DNA from: a bacterium
Lineage (GTDB): Bacteria; Patescibacteriota; Minisyncoccia; Phycocordibacterales; GCA-002787175
Assembly (NCBI GenBank): GCA_030689285.1
Contig: JAUYJM010000039.1
Coordinates: 1 to 16,225, forward strand
Length of the DNA stretch: 16,225 nt
Direction: 5' to 3'
In this document: piece after piece, positions 6,479 through 13,496 of the stretch
How positions within the stretch are numbered: position 1 is the stretch's first letter
How the letters are laid out: the number at the start of each line of letters is the position of its first letter
Notes under the pieces: generated by a model
Database searches by the model: none
Seen by the model: the letters and a program-made list of their open reading frames with translations, nothing else
Told to the model about the DNA's origin: nothing
Made by a program: the position numbers and the translations under genes

Positions 6479-6508
6479 AAAAAAAGATTTTTAAATTCTT
6501 ATTCGTTT

Positions 6509-6517
6509 TTATTCACA
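6509..6517 (+). promoter_or_regulatory. Consensus DnaA box
   Basis: TTATTCACA matches TTATNCACA exactly and lies directly after a long A/T run. Confidence 0.6.
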
Positions 6518-6542
6518 ATTTATACATATATTTATCCATTCC

Positions 6543-6551
6543 TTTTCCACA
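6543..6551 (+). promoter_or_regulatory. Near-consensus DnaA box
   Basis: TTTTCCACA differs by one base from TTATCCACA and lies in the same orientation as the box at 6509, 33 bases before the dnaA stop codon. Confidence 0.45.
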
Positions 6552-6583
6552 TTTTTTCAACAGTTTTTATGCTCTCCGCCTAA

Positions 6584-7924
6584 CTAAATTAATGTTTTGA
6601 TTTGACTTACCTCTTGGGCTAGAATATGGTCATCTTTTATCTCATTCTTTATCTTTTCACAAGAATGGATTACTGTGGTATGGTCTCTCCCTCCAAGTTT
6701 TTGTCCGATTAAAGGGTAAGATACATTACACTCCTCTCTTAATATATACATTGTTATTTGCCGAGGTTTGACAATCTCCTTCCTGCGGGTTTTCTCATAA
6801 ATACTGGATTCTTCAATATTGTAAAAATCAGCGACTATCTTCACTACATCTTTTATAGCGATGTTTTTCTTAGGTTTACTGTTGTTTTTTACCAATTGAC
6901 GCACTTCGTTTATAGTGAGTTCCCTACCTTTTAAATTCATCTGACAGATTATAGAATTTACAATACCTTCAAGTTCCCTTATATTCGATTCCATCACGGA
7001 AGATAAAAAATCAATTGACTCCGCGTTTAGAGATAAATTGCTCGCTTGAAGCTTTCTTCTTAAGATTGCCGCCCGTGAGTCTATATCCGGAGCCGGTATA
7101 TCCACTATCATACCTTGAGAAAACCGTGATTTCAAACGATTTTCCAAATCAGGTATAAAATTAGGATGTTTGTCTGAAGAGAACACTATTTGTTTGTTGT
7201 TGTCGTACATACTGTTGAATAGGTGGAAAAGCTCTTCTTGCACTTTTTCTTTATTTGAAAAAAACTGAATATCATCCATTATAATCACGTCATAACCACG
7301 GTATTTGTCTTTAAACTGGTTCGCTTTGCCGTTTTGAAGAGCGTTCACAAAATCAACCGCAAATCTTTCAGATGTAATGTAATAGATTTTTTTTGAAATG
7401 TCTACTTTCTTTATATGGTTTCCGATAGCTTGTATAAGGTGTGTTTTTCCATGGCCGGTGTTGCCGTAGATAAAAAGCGGATTGTAAACTATACCGGGTT
7501 TTTTTATGATTGCTTGAGCGGCGGCATGGGCAAGCTCATTGAAAGGTCCTACAACAAAAGACTCAAATGTGTACCGCGGGTTTAGATTATTTTCCTTATC
7601 AACCATAAATTCGTTCAACGGAAGCTCCATAAAACCGGAAACATACCTTTTAGAGTCATTTATTGGGTTTTTACCGTCTTCTCTAGCCACGGTGTAATCT
7701 ATTGATCGTATCGAGTCGGATAAATTTCTCAATGATTTTAAAATAAACTTATGGTACTTTTCTAAAAGCCATGTTTTTACAAACGCGTTTGGTACAGACA
7801 AAAACACAACACCTTCTTCTCGCTTCAGGACGTATGTATCCTTAAACCATGTGCTGAAATTCGCTTTTGACACTGACATCTCTATTTCTACAAGCGCATT
7901 TTCCCACAGTTGTTTGTTGTCCAT
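6584..7924 (-). CDS. dnaA: Chromosomal replication initiator DnaA
   Basis: DnaA binds DnaA boxes at the origin, opens the duplex and recruits the helicase; it can also autoregulate. The 446 residues show domain I (about 1-80, with LWENAL and FSTWF), a short linker (about 81-112), the AAA+ core with Walker A GNTGHGKTHL (154-163) and Walker B VIIMDDIQFF (213-222), the KSRF arginine segment (265-268), and the domain IV DnaA signature GGRDHTTVIHSC (411-422). The P-loop has N-T-G-H where many homologues have G-V-G-L, within family variation. It starts at the ATG at 7924 with no Shine-Dalgarno sequence. It is divergent from rpmH and upstream of dnaN. Confidence 0.98.
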   Translation of the reverse strand: MDNKQLWENALVEIEMSVSKANFSTWFKDTYVLKREEGVVFLSVPNAFVKTWLLEKYHKFILKSLRNLSDSIRSIDYTVAREDGKNPINDSKRYVSGFMELPLNEFMVDKENNLNPRYTFESFVVGPFNELAHAAAQAIIKKPGIVYNPLFIYGNTGHGKTHLIQAIGNHIKKVDISKKIYYITSERFAVDFVNALQNGKANQFKDKYRGYDVIIMDDIQFFSNKEKVQEELFHLFNSMYDNNKQIVFSSDKHPNFIPDLENRLKSRFSQGMIVDIPAPDIDSRAAILRRKLQASNLSLNAESIDFLSSVMESNIRELEGIVNSIICQMNLKGRELTINEVRQLVKNNSKPKKNIAIKDVVKIVADFYNIEESSIYEKTRRKEIVKPRQITMYILREECNVSYPLIGQKLGGRDHTTVIHSCEKIKNEIKDDHILAQEVSQIKTLI

Positions 7925-8085
7925 AGGTTGTTAAAAAAAAAGAATAAACCACGACTCCTAGCTTTTACAGGTAAATCGGCAACCGATTATTTTCAGAGTT
8001 TAACCGCAACTAATAAGTCACTACAGTATACTCCTCTATGCATAAATAAAAAACTTGTAAAAAAAGCCCATTTATGTTAATAATA

Positions 8086-8094
8086 TGTGTATAA
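8086..8094 (-). promoter_or_regulatory. Consensus DnaA box upstream of dnaA
   Basis: TTATACACA on the minus strand matches TTATNCACA fully. Only this one clear box was found in the gap, which suits autoregulation as well as an origin. Confidence 0.5.
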
Positions 8095-8107
8095 GATGTT
8101 AATAAAT

Positions 8108-8135
8108 CATGTAACACGAAACATGTAACACGAAA
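8108..8135 (+). repeat. Two exact tandem 14-base repeats
   Basis: The unit CATGTAACACGAAA occurs twice in a row (8108-8121, 8122-8135), followed by the first two bases of a third copy. Words of inverted type (GTGTT, GTTGC, GTTATATG) follow at 8170-8194, and CATGTAAC can pair with GTTATATG as RNA with one wobble. The whole is therefore a loose foldback just before rpmH. Confidence 0.75.
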
Positions 8136-8204
8136 CAGGAAGTCATTTGAAAATATGTCTTTATCTGTAAGTGTTCAGTGTTGCAAGTTATATGTTCCAT
8201 AACA

Positions 8205-8339
8205 ATGTCATTTACATACAAACCAAAAAAGAGAAAAAGAGCCAAGACACACGGTTTTCTTGTGCGAAAAAGAACCAAAAGCGGCCGAAATGTAATCAAA
8301 AGAAGGCGAAACAAAGGCCGAGTAAAAATATCGGTATAA
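8205..8339 (+). CDS. rpmH: 50S ribosomal protein L34 (bL34)
   Basis: A 44-residue, strongly basic frame reads MSFTYKPKKRKRAKTHGFLV, then RKRTKSGRNVIKRRRNKGRV and a short KISV end. KPKK..R...HGFL.R..T..GR....RR..KGR is the L34 signature over the full length. L34 is a small structural protein of the large ribosomal subunit. It is the conserved upstream partner of rnpA, 37 bases ahead of it, divergent from dnaA. No Shine-Dalgarno sequence precedes the ATG at 8205. A different, longer frame overlaps here (8171-8383) but has no homology signal. Confidence 0.96.
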   Translation: MSFTYKPKKRKRAKTHGFLVRKRTKSGRNVIKRRRNKGRVKISV

Positions 8340-8376
8340 CTCTGGTGTTCCACTCATCCACTCCAACTAAAGCGGT

Positions 8377-8733
8377 ATGCTAAATAAAAAGAATAGAATA
8401 TCACGGGCTGTTTTTAGCAGTCTTGTTAAAAGTAGGTCAATCCGCAACCCTTTTTTCACAATGCGGATAACTTTTATCAAACCAAACGATGAAGATGGCA
8501 GAAAGTTTTCCGTCGTGGTTTCAAAAAAAACCGCTCCAAAAGCCGAAGAAAGGAATAAGATCCGCCGCAGACTGTATTCAGCCATCCAAGAGCTTCTGCC
8601 CAGAATAAAAAACGGTCTTGCGGTGGTGTTTTTTACTCAACAAAAGGTCAGAGAGGCAGATTTTCAGACTTTAAAAAGTGAGGTTGAAGACGCAATGGTT
8701 CAGGCTCAAATTTTGAAAAAAATAGAAATGTGA
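8377..8733 (+). CDS. rnpA: Ribonuclease P protein component
   Basis: RnpA is the protein cofactor of RNase P, which matures the 5' ends of tRNAs. The 118 residues fit the family. Recognisable are the N-terminal LNKKNRI, the FSVVVSKK strand, and the RNR-type motif RNKIRRRLY (59-67), then the C-terminal helix region with a strand GLAVVFF. It lies between rpmH and yidC, the standard order, 13 bases before yidC, and probably shares their transcript. The start at 8377 aligns with the usual N-terminus; no strong Shine-Dalgarno site is seen. Confidence 0.95.
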   Translation: MLNKKNRISRAVFSSLVKSRSIRNPFFTMRITFIKPNDEDGRKFSVVVSKKTAPKAEERNKIRRRLYSAIQELLPRIKNGLAVVFFTQQKVREADFQTLKSEVEDAMVQAQILKKIEM

Positions 8734-8746
8734 TACAGTAAGACCT

Positions 8747-9463
8747 ATGAAGGCTTTATTTATCGCCGTAGTGTACCAACCGCTTTACAACGGTTTGGTT
8801 TTTTTAATGGACATACTTCCTTGGGCAGATGCCGGGGTGGTCGTAGTCCTTTTTACTGTCTTAATAAAGCTCATCCTATTCCCACTTTCTCAAAAAGCGG
8901 TAAAAACTCAGCTCCAAATGAAAGGCCTTGAAGGCCGTCTGAATGAAATAAAGAAAAAATACGAGAAAGACGCGGAGGGCAAAGCGCGGGCAATGATGGA
9001 CCTTTATAAAAACGAAGGCATCAATCCTTTTTCCGGGATTCTGCTTATTTTAATACAAATACCCATAATTCTTGCTCTTTATTTCATCTTTTTAAGAGGT
9101 GGTTTGCCGGTTATAAACACCGACCTTCTATACGGTTTTGTTTCAGTTCCAACGGTGGATATGGAGTTTTTAGGTCTTTTAAACATCGCTGAGAAAAGCT
9201 TTATTTTAGCGTTGGCGGCCGGAATTTCACAATTTTTTCAGGTGAGATTGGCTATGCCAAAACTAGCCGCTTCTTCCGGACAAAAATCGTTCAAAGAAGA
9301 CCTTGTAAGGAGCATGAACCTTCAGATGAGATATGTGATGCCGGTCATCGTATTCTTCATTTCCTTCTCAATTTCTGGAGCAGTTGCATTATATTGGACT
9401 ACAAGTAATATATTTGCCATAGGTCAGGAGCTTTACGCAAGGAAAAACCGCCTAAAAATATGA
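8747..9463 (+). CDS. yidC: Membrane protein insertase YidC/OxaA, short form
   Basis: YidC inserts and folds membrane proteins, alone or with SecYEG. At 238 residues it lacks the large periplasmic domain of the Gram-negative form and resembles the compact Oxa1 core. Hydrophobic segments lie near residues 29-47, 96-117, 125-145, 151-168 and 196-226, with a charged coiled-coil hairpin (about 50-92) between the first two. In VLIKLILFPLS the membrane position usually held by an Arg is Lys (K41), a conservative change that keeps a positive charge in the groove. It overlaps jag by 4 bases (ATGA), so the two should be translationally coupled. Confidence 0.94.
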   Translation: MKALFIAVVYQPLYNGLVFLMDILPWADAGVVVVLFTVLIKLILFPLSQKAVKTQLQMKGLEGRLNEIKKKYEKDAEGKARAMMDLYKNEGINPFSGILLILIQIPIILALYFIFLRGGLPVINTDLLYGFVSVPTVDMEFLGLLNIAEKSFILALAAGISQFFQVRLAMPKLAASSGQKSFKEDLVRSMNLQMRYVMPVIVFFISFSISGAVALYWTTSNIFAIGQELYARKNRLKI

Positions 9464-9924
9464 ACAACGAACAGACTAAACAAATCATAGAAAAAACCCT
9501 AAACCTTATGAAGGTTTCTTTTGATTCGGTTGACGTGACTGAAAATTCAGGGCGAGGAGTGGGTTATGTCATAAAAACCCAAGATTCAGGCCTCCTTATC
9601 GGCAACAAAGGCGGAACTTTAACGGCATTAAACTATCTCGTAAAAAGAATGGTGTATAAAAGCTTGAAAAGCGAGACAACAGAAGAAAAATTTTATATTG
9701 ACGTAAATAACTACCAAGAGAAATCTTTTGAGGAGCTAAAACAGAGAGTAAAAATTATGTCAGAACGCGCGAAATCTTTCGGAGTGAATGTTCCCCTACC
9801 TCCTATGTCTTCTTATGAAAGAATGTTGGTGCACTCCTTTTTAGAGGGAGAATCTAACATAGAAACGGAATCGGTCGGAGAAGGAAAAGAAAGGAGAGTG
9901 GTTATAAAGTACATAAAGGATTAA
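9460..9924 (+). CDS. jag: KH-R3H RNA-binding protein, Jag/KhpB family
   Basis: This 154-residue cytoplasmic RNA-binding protein belongs to the family that, in Firmicutes, acts with KhpA in cell division and cell-length control. The KH domain shows the GxxG loop GNKG (48-51) within LLIGNKGGTL, and the R3H domain shows R121-x3-H125 in YERMLVHSFL followed by a basic strand near the C-terminus. The N-terminal Jag_N domain of longer homologues is absent. The start ATG overlaps the yidC stop, the usual yidC-jag arrangement. It ends 19 bases from a convergent minus-strand gene. Confidence 0.93.
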   Translation: MNNEQTKQIIEKTLNLMKVSFDSVDVTENSGRGVGYVIKTQDSGLLIGNKGGTLTALNYLVKRMVYKSLKSETTEEKFYIDVNNYQEKSFEELKQRVKIMSERAKSFGVNVPLPPMSSYERMLVHSFLEGESNIETESVGEGKERRVVIKYIKD

Positions 9925-9951
9925 AAAAAATCACCGACCAGTTTTATAACC
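9900..9951. repeat. Inverted repeat across the convergent jag / propeller gene ends
   Basis: GGTTATAAA (9900-9908) and TTTATAACC (9943-9951) are perfect 9-bp inverted copies, each lying in the last codons of the two convergent genes, with an A-run (9923-9930) between. It may be a weak bidirectional terminator; the 34-base loop is large and the stem is AT-rich. Confidence 0.4.
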
Positions 9952-11152
9952 GCAACAACCACAAGGTGTAATCGGATTTGTTGGTAAAAAGAAGCATATC
10001 TTCGTCTGGTGAAAGGGAAAGGTTTACGGCATCTATAGATTCTCCTGACAGGTTTTCCAGACCGGCTACAAAAGAAATAAATCCGTTTTCCGCGTCCAGC
10101 TTCCAAATCTCGTCTGAAAACAGTATTCTGCCTTGATACCAAACATCAGGGTATTTTGCCGCCGGTAGGTTTGCAGGAACCGCGCAGTACAGAATATTCG
10201 GTTCGTTTCTGCTCCAAACACACTTTTCCGGCAATGTGGAAAGCGAAAAAGTTTTTACGTTGTCGGTGGTTGTGTCCAATACTCTAAATTTAACTGAAGA
10301 TAGAGAACTTTCGCTGAAAGCGATATATGAGCCGTCGTAGTTTTGATAAGATGTAAGCCCTCTTACACCCAGTATAGCCGTTCTCACTGCCCCGTTTGAA
10401 GTATTTACTAGAACCGTCTCGCCAACTGCTTCCGCGGAGGCCTTAGTGGTTAAGGTTACTGTGCGCGGAGACGACCAATAAGAGTTCCAAAATCTGATGG
10501 GTGAGCGCCAAACCTCTCTTTTGCCGCTTCCGTCCGGATTTGACACTATACCCAAACTGCCTCCGGAGTTGCTTGTTAAATAAAAAATCAATTTAGTGTC
10601 CGGAGATATTGATACGCTTTCTATGTTGTTTGTGAGAAATGTTCCTGAAAGGTCTTGCGGGGTGTCTACATCAACATCCTCTTCTATTTCAGCGTAAAAA
10701 GTTCTTGCAAATGAGCCGGTTTCGTCTGTAAAGCGGGCCAAAACCCAATTTCCATCTTTCTGCCAAAGGCCTTCATAGACTGCCGGTATGGTTGTGTTTG
10801 TAACTCGAACGGTACTGTTTTCGCCGATTTTTTTCTCGTAGACGTTACCTAAAGCCCTTTCAATGTAACGAATATAAGCTTCGCTGTTTTTGGTGAATAT
10901 AATCCCACCTGCCACAGGAGTGGTTGTAATCTGCTCAAGAACCGCTTTTGTTTCGCCGGAAGAGGTATCGGATATGGTATCGCCGCCCTGCTCTCCCCCG
11001 CTTCCTTCGCCGCCACCCGGGAAAAAAGGAAACGAATCTTCGTTTACGGGGCTTTCTTTGGCGCCAGTATCGCGAAAATACAAAAAAGCAAAAACCGCCG
11101 CGAGGACCATTATTAAAGCTATTATTATAATTGTGGCAGTCTTTTTAGACAT
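9944..11152 (-). CDS. Membrane-anchored beta-propeller-like protein
   Basis: With the ATG at 11152 the product has 402 residues: a short basic start (MSKK), one membrane helix (about 6-26), a Gly/Ser/Glu/Asp-rich linker (about 37-68), and a beta-rich domain. That domain has repeated blades of the TolB/PD40 kind, such as SISPDTKLIFYLT (181-193) and SLSPDEDMLLFTN (379-391), with other strands between. It is therefore probably anchored in the membrane with the propeller outside. It is the last gene of the minus-strand secretion-like set, 51 bases after the VirB2-like gene, so a structural or cell-surface role is inferred. No catalytic residues are recognised. A TTG further upstream (11185) is a less likely start. 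Confidence 0.75.
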   Translation of the reverse strand: MSKKTATIIIIALIMVLAAVFAFLYFRDTGAKESPVNEDSFPFFPGGGEGSGGEQGGDTISDTSSGETKAVLEQITTTPVAGGIIFTKNSEAYIRYIERALGNVYEKKIGENSTVRVTNTTIPAVYEGLWQKDGNWVLARFTDETGSFARTFYAEIEEDVDVDTPQDLSGTFLTNNIESVSISPDTKLIFYLTSNSGGSLGIVSNPDGSGKREVWRSPIRFWNSYWSSPRTVTLTTKASAEAVGETVLVNTSNGAVRTAILGVRGLTSYQNYDGSYIAFSESSLSSVKFRVLDTTTDNVKTFSLSTLPEKCVWSRNEPNILYCAVPANLPAAKYPDVWYQGRILFSDEIWKLDAENGFISFVAGLENLSGESIDAVNLSLSPDEDMLLFTNKSDYTLWLLRL

Positions 11153-11203
11153 AATGTATTTTAAATTCCATGTTATATATTTCAAAAAAACTCAAATCGT
11201 AAA

Positions 11204-12013
11204 CTACTGTTGTTGGTTTAGGCGGTTTTCATAATCCTCAATTGTACCATTTAAAAATTCTTCCCACTCTGCCGCGCCGGTTGTCTGGCCGGTGGAACGA
11301 AGCTCTGACAAAAAAGTATCCTTTGAACTTTTCAGCACTTCTAATTTTTGTTCCGCTACCGCGAAGTTTCCTTCGTATAGAGCATCCACTACCTGTCTTC
11401 CAGTAACACCCAAACTTACAGGAAAATGAGTTGTGCGAAGTATGTCCGCCTGCTCTCTCACTTCAGGGTCATTCGATTGCAATGCCCGCTCAAATTCTTC
11501 TCTGTTTTCGCGGAGTTTTTTTCTCACTATGTCTGAAGTCAAAATATCGTTTTCGTATTTATATTCTCTAACTTCCAAAAAAAGTCCGTCAGTAACATTA
11601 AGGGCATCCCTCCCTTCTATAGGCCCTCCAAAACTTAAATCCAACTGCGCCAGACTTGGATTTATCTGATAAATAATCAAATACGAAGCTAGAGCCAGTA
11701 TAAGACCGCCCACAGCCTGCCTAACTTTGGCAAGTCCGTCCGATTTTCCGGTAATAGAGTCGGTTGTGGCGTATTGAAAACCGCCTATGACTATCATAAG
11801 AAAAGCCAAAAGACCGGCTATGGCAATGCCGAGCTTAAACGCGCCGGCAAGATAAGTGCTTAAAAGGCAGTCGTTTCCGTTGCAATCCGATGAAAAAGTT
11901 CCAGGTATTGGCGCGAGAGGGGTATAACTTTGCGCGGCAAAAACTATCGCAGGACTTAAAACCGCGACCATAAAAAAGACAATAACTAGACAAAAACCAA
12001 TTCGTTTTAACAT
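11204..12013 (-). CDS. VirB2/TrbC-like pilin protein with long charged C-terminal extension
   Basis: The 269-residue product begins with a signal peptide (about 1-26, ending VFA), then a short segment with two Cys (C44, C49). Two membrane helices follow (about 57-79 and 99-116) around GGFQYATTDSITGKSDGLAKVRQA, the layout of VirB2/TrbC-type pilins that build the type IV secretion pilus. Unlike ordinary pilins it continues for about 140 mostly helical, charged residues with no further hydrophobic span. The ATG at 12013 is set by a GGAAG site 7 bases upstream and by the signal peptide; it is one base after the upstream gene's stop codon, implying coupling. The VirB2-like fold is inferred by pattern; the tail has no recognised function. 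Confidence 0.72.
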   Translation of the reverse strand: MLKRIGFCLVIVFFMVAVLSPAIVFAAQSYTPLAPIPGTFSSDCNGNDCLLSTYLAGAFKLGIAIAGLLAFLMIVIGGFQYATTDSITGKSDGLAKVRQAVGGLILALASYLIIYQINPSLAQLDLSFGGPIEGRDALNVTDGLFLEVREYKYENDILTSDIVRKKLRENREEFERALQSNDPEVREQADILRTTHFPVSLGVTGRQVVDALYEGNFAVAEQKLEVLKSSKDTFLSELRSTGQTTGAAEWEEFLNGTIEDYENRLNQQQ

Positions 12014-12014
12014 A

Positions 12015-13046
12015 TTATCTTCCAAGGAAAATATTTCGTGTTCTATTTTGTTCTCCAAAATAGACGTTTAAACCGCCCTCGCCGAATTGAAACAACTTGT
12101 CGGCCGAACGAACTTCCAATCCGACAGTCGCTCTGCCGCTTTTTCCCTCTTCAGCGCGCAAAACAATTGAATTTCTACTTCCTTCAAGCGGAATACCATT
12201 CATATTCCAGCTATAAAGAAGAGAACGATTTTCCATACTATCCGCGGTAAAGAAGTAAGGTATCGCGACAACCGACATTTCAGAAGTGTTTAGGTTTAAA
12301 TTCCTTCTGAGCGCCCGATTGTACAAAATGCCGTAAAGCGGATGTTTTTCATAGAAAAGTACCACGGGTTTATCTTGGGCTATGGATATCTCTCCCTTGG
12401 CGACATAAGCTTCATCCGCGGTTTTTGCCTCTACGGAAATCGTAATCGGCCTAAGAGGCACGGTTCCTATGGCGACAAAAACATCCTTACCGTATCCGGA
12501 TAATTCGTTTATTATTTGTCCGTTCTCTTTCCAAATATACACCAAAGATTTTGAAGACAACAGACGTCCGTCCTTTGTAATTATATTAGGTCTGGCTATA
12601 ACTCTGACCTCCCCTTCGTAGGAGAATAGAGTTTTCCCTTTATAAAACGGCGGAGTAAAACCGTTTGCTTCCCAAATAAGACTTACTTCCGCAGGTCTTA
12701 CGAAAACTTGCCTTGTAAAAGAGGCTCCACTTTGATGCTTCACTATTGCCGTAACGAGGGTTTCTGTTCCCGGCGGGCCTATCTGTACGGAAAAATCCAC
12801 GAGTCCTTGTCCTCCTGTTTGGAATTCGCCATCCACAAACCAAGATATTTCCGCTTCGTTGAGATTTACAGTGTAACTTTCCGCTTTAAAATTCACAACT
12901 TCGTTGCCCTTCGGAAATTCCGGATTAACAATAATTTCTAAGCCATCCGTGCCGCCGATTCCAAATTCTGCCGCGTAAATCTTCTCCACGGCGCCTAAAA
13001 AAGAAACAGTTAGGAAAAAGATAAAAATTTTTGTGAGGCAATTCAT
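12015..13046 (-). CDS. Secreted beta-sandwich (Ig/PKD-like) protein, function unknown
   Basis: The 343-residue product has a signal peptide (about 1-25, ending YAA) and then beta-rich sequence with spaced Trp in repeated contexts: ISWFVDGE near 67, SLIWEANG near 127, YIWKENGQ near 171 and LYSWNMNG near 286. Each Trp sits in a strand followed by a (D/N)G turn, as in Ig- or PKD-like domains, so three or four such domains are likely. It is therefore an extracytoplasmic structural or binding protein. The gene lies between a small membrane protein gene and the VirB2-like gene, to which it is tightly coupled. ATG 13046 is preferred to GTG 13049. A TATAAT lies 8 bases upstream of the ATG. Confidence 0.7.
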   Translation of the reverse strand: MNCLTKIFIFFLTVSFLGAVEKIYAAEFGIGGTDGLEIIVNPEFPKGNEVVNFKAESYTVNLNEAEISWFVDGEFQTGGQGLVDFSVQIGPPGTETLVTAIVKHQSGASFTRQVFVRPAEVSLIWEANGFTPPFYKGKTLFSYEGEVRVIARPNIITKDGRLLSSKSLVYIWKENGQIINELSGYGKDVFVAIGTVPLRPITISVEAKTADEAYVAKGEISIAQDKPVVLFYEKHPLYGILYNRALRRNLNLNTSEMSVVAIPYFFTADSMENRSLLYSWNMNGIPLEGSRNSIVLRAEEGKSGRATVGLEVRSADKLFQFGEGGLNVYFGEQNRTRNIFLGR

Positions 13047-13054
13047 CACTTTTT

Positions 13055-13060
13055 ATTATA
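13055..13060 (-). promoter_or_regulatory. Candidate -10 element for the beta-sandwich gene
   Basis: A perfect TATAAT on the minus strand ends 8 bases before the ATG at 13046, in the 65-base gap after the small membrane protein gene. With no Shine-Dalgarno sequence, this again points to a leaderless or near-leaderless message and an internal promoter for the downstream three genes. No good -35 is seen. Confidence 0.4.
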
Positions 13061-13114
13061 ACATTACAAGGACAAGAAAACCGTAATATACAGGGGATAG
13101 AGTACAGCGTTCCA

Positions 13115-13486
13115 TCAGTTTATTCTTTGCTTTTCTTCTGCCATAAAACCATCCTGTTTGCTCAATGATTTGTTGTGGTAGTAAATCGTGGCGATTATTC
13201 CTATTGTGAGCGAAGGCCCGCCGTTTATGTAAGGGATTGATTCCAAAAGACCGGAGCCGAAAAAAGGCAATGCCCTGTCTACGCGAATGAAACTCACTCC
13301 ATAGCCGATTTTTAACCATAAGAAAAATAGGATATAAGCCGCCACGTTTATTAGTTGCGCGATAAAAGGCCCTATTAACTGCCCGACTACAGGTATGGCC
13401 AGAATTATTAAAACGCAAACATCAAAACTTAAAGATGCTCCGACAAGAAAACCTATTCCAATGTTTCCAAACTTTTTTGAGGGCAT
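13115..13486 (-). CDS. Small polytopic membrane protein, function unknown
   Basis: The 123-residue product (ATG 13486) has three clear hydrophobic stretches (about 9-33, 37-60 and 85-106) and a charged C-terminus. It follows the VirB4-type ATPase gene by 10 bases and precedes the secreted beta-sandwich gene, so it is probably a membrane part of the same machine, in the place where a VirB3- or VirB6-like channel component might be expected; sequence similarity is not evident. An alternative ATG at 13522 would overlap the ATPase gene by 26 bases. Neither start has a well-spaced Shine-Dalgarno site. Confidence 0.65.
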   Translation of the reverse strand: MPSKKFGNIGIGFLVGASLSFDVCVLIILAIPVVGQLIGPFIAQLINVAAYILFFLWLKIGYGVSFIRVDRALPFFGSGLLESIPYINGGPSLTIGIIATIYYHNKSLSKQDGFMAEEKQRIN

Positions 13487-13496
13487 AACGTTTAAT

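Larger units (their letters stand above)
6303..6583. other. dnaA-dnaN intergenic region, candidate oriC
   Basis: This AT-rich gap holds a cluster of DnaA-box-like 9-mers: TTATTCACA at 6509-6517 (matches TTATNCACA), TTTTCCACA at 6543-6551 (one mismatch), and on the other strand ATATTCACA at 6462-6470 and AAATCCACA at 6470-6478 and 6430-6438. The A+T-rich stretch 6479-6510 between boxes could be the unwinding region. The dnaA-dnaN gap is a known place for bacterial origins. The alternative is the dnaA-rpmH gap. Confidence 0.6.
7925..8204. other. Divergent dnaA / rpmH intergenic region
   Basis: This 280-base AT-rich gap must hold promoters for dnaA (leftward) and rpmH (rightward). It contains one full DnaA-box match on the minus strand, TTATACACA at 8086-8094, which could serve dnaA autoregulation or origin function. 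It also has a small palindrome, AATCGG-CAA-CCGATT (7974-7988), which could be an operator or hairpin in the dnaA leader. Its right third is a repeat-rich foldback listed separately. I could not assign -35/-10 pairs with confidence. Confidence 0.55.

Noticed and set aside
8108..8135. CRISPR-like repeat
   Set aside because: Only two adjacent 14-base copies without spacers; no cas gene in the window.
8171..8383. A 70-codon plus-strand frame over rpmH
   Set aside because: It is a different frame from the clear L34 sequence; its Lys/Gln-rich product is a frame-shifted reading of the same basic codons.
13056..13418. A 120-codon minus-strand frame over the small membrane protein gene
   Set aside because: It is an out-of-frame reading; the overlapping frame has coherent membrane helices and fits the neighbouring gene spacing.
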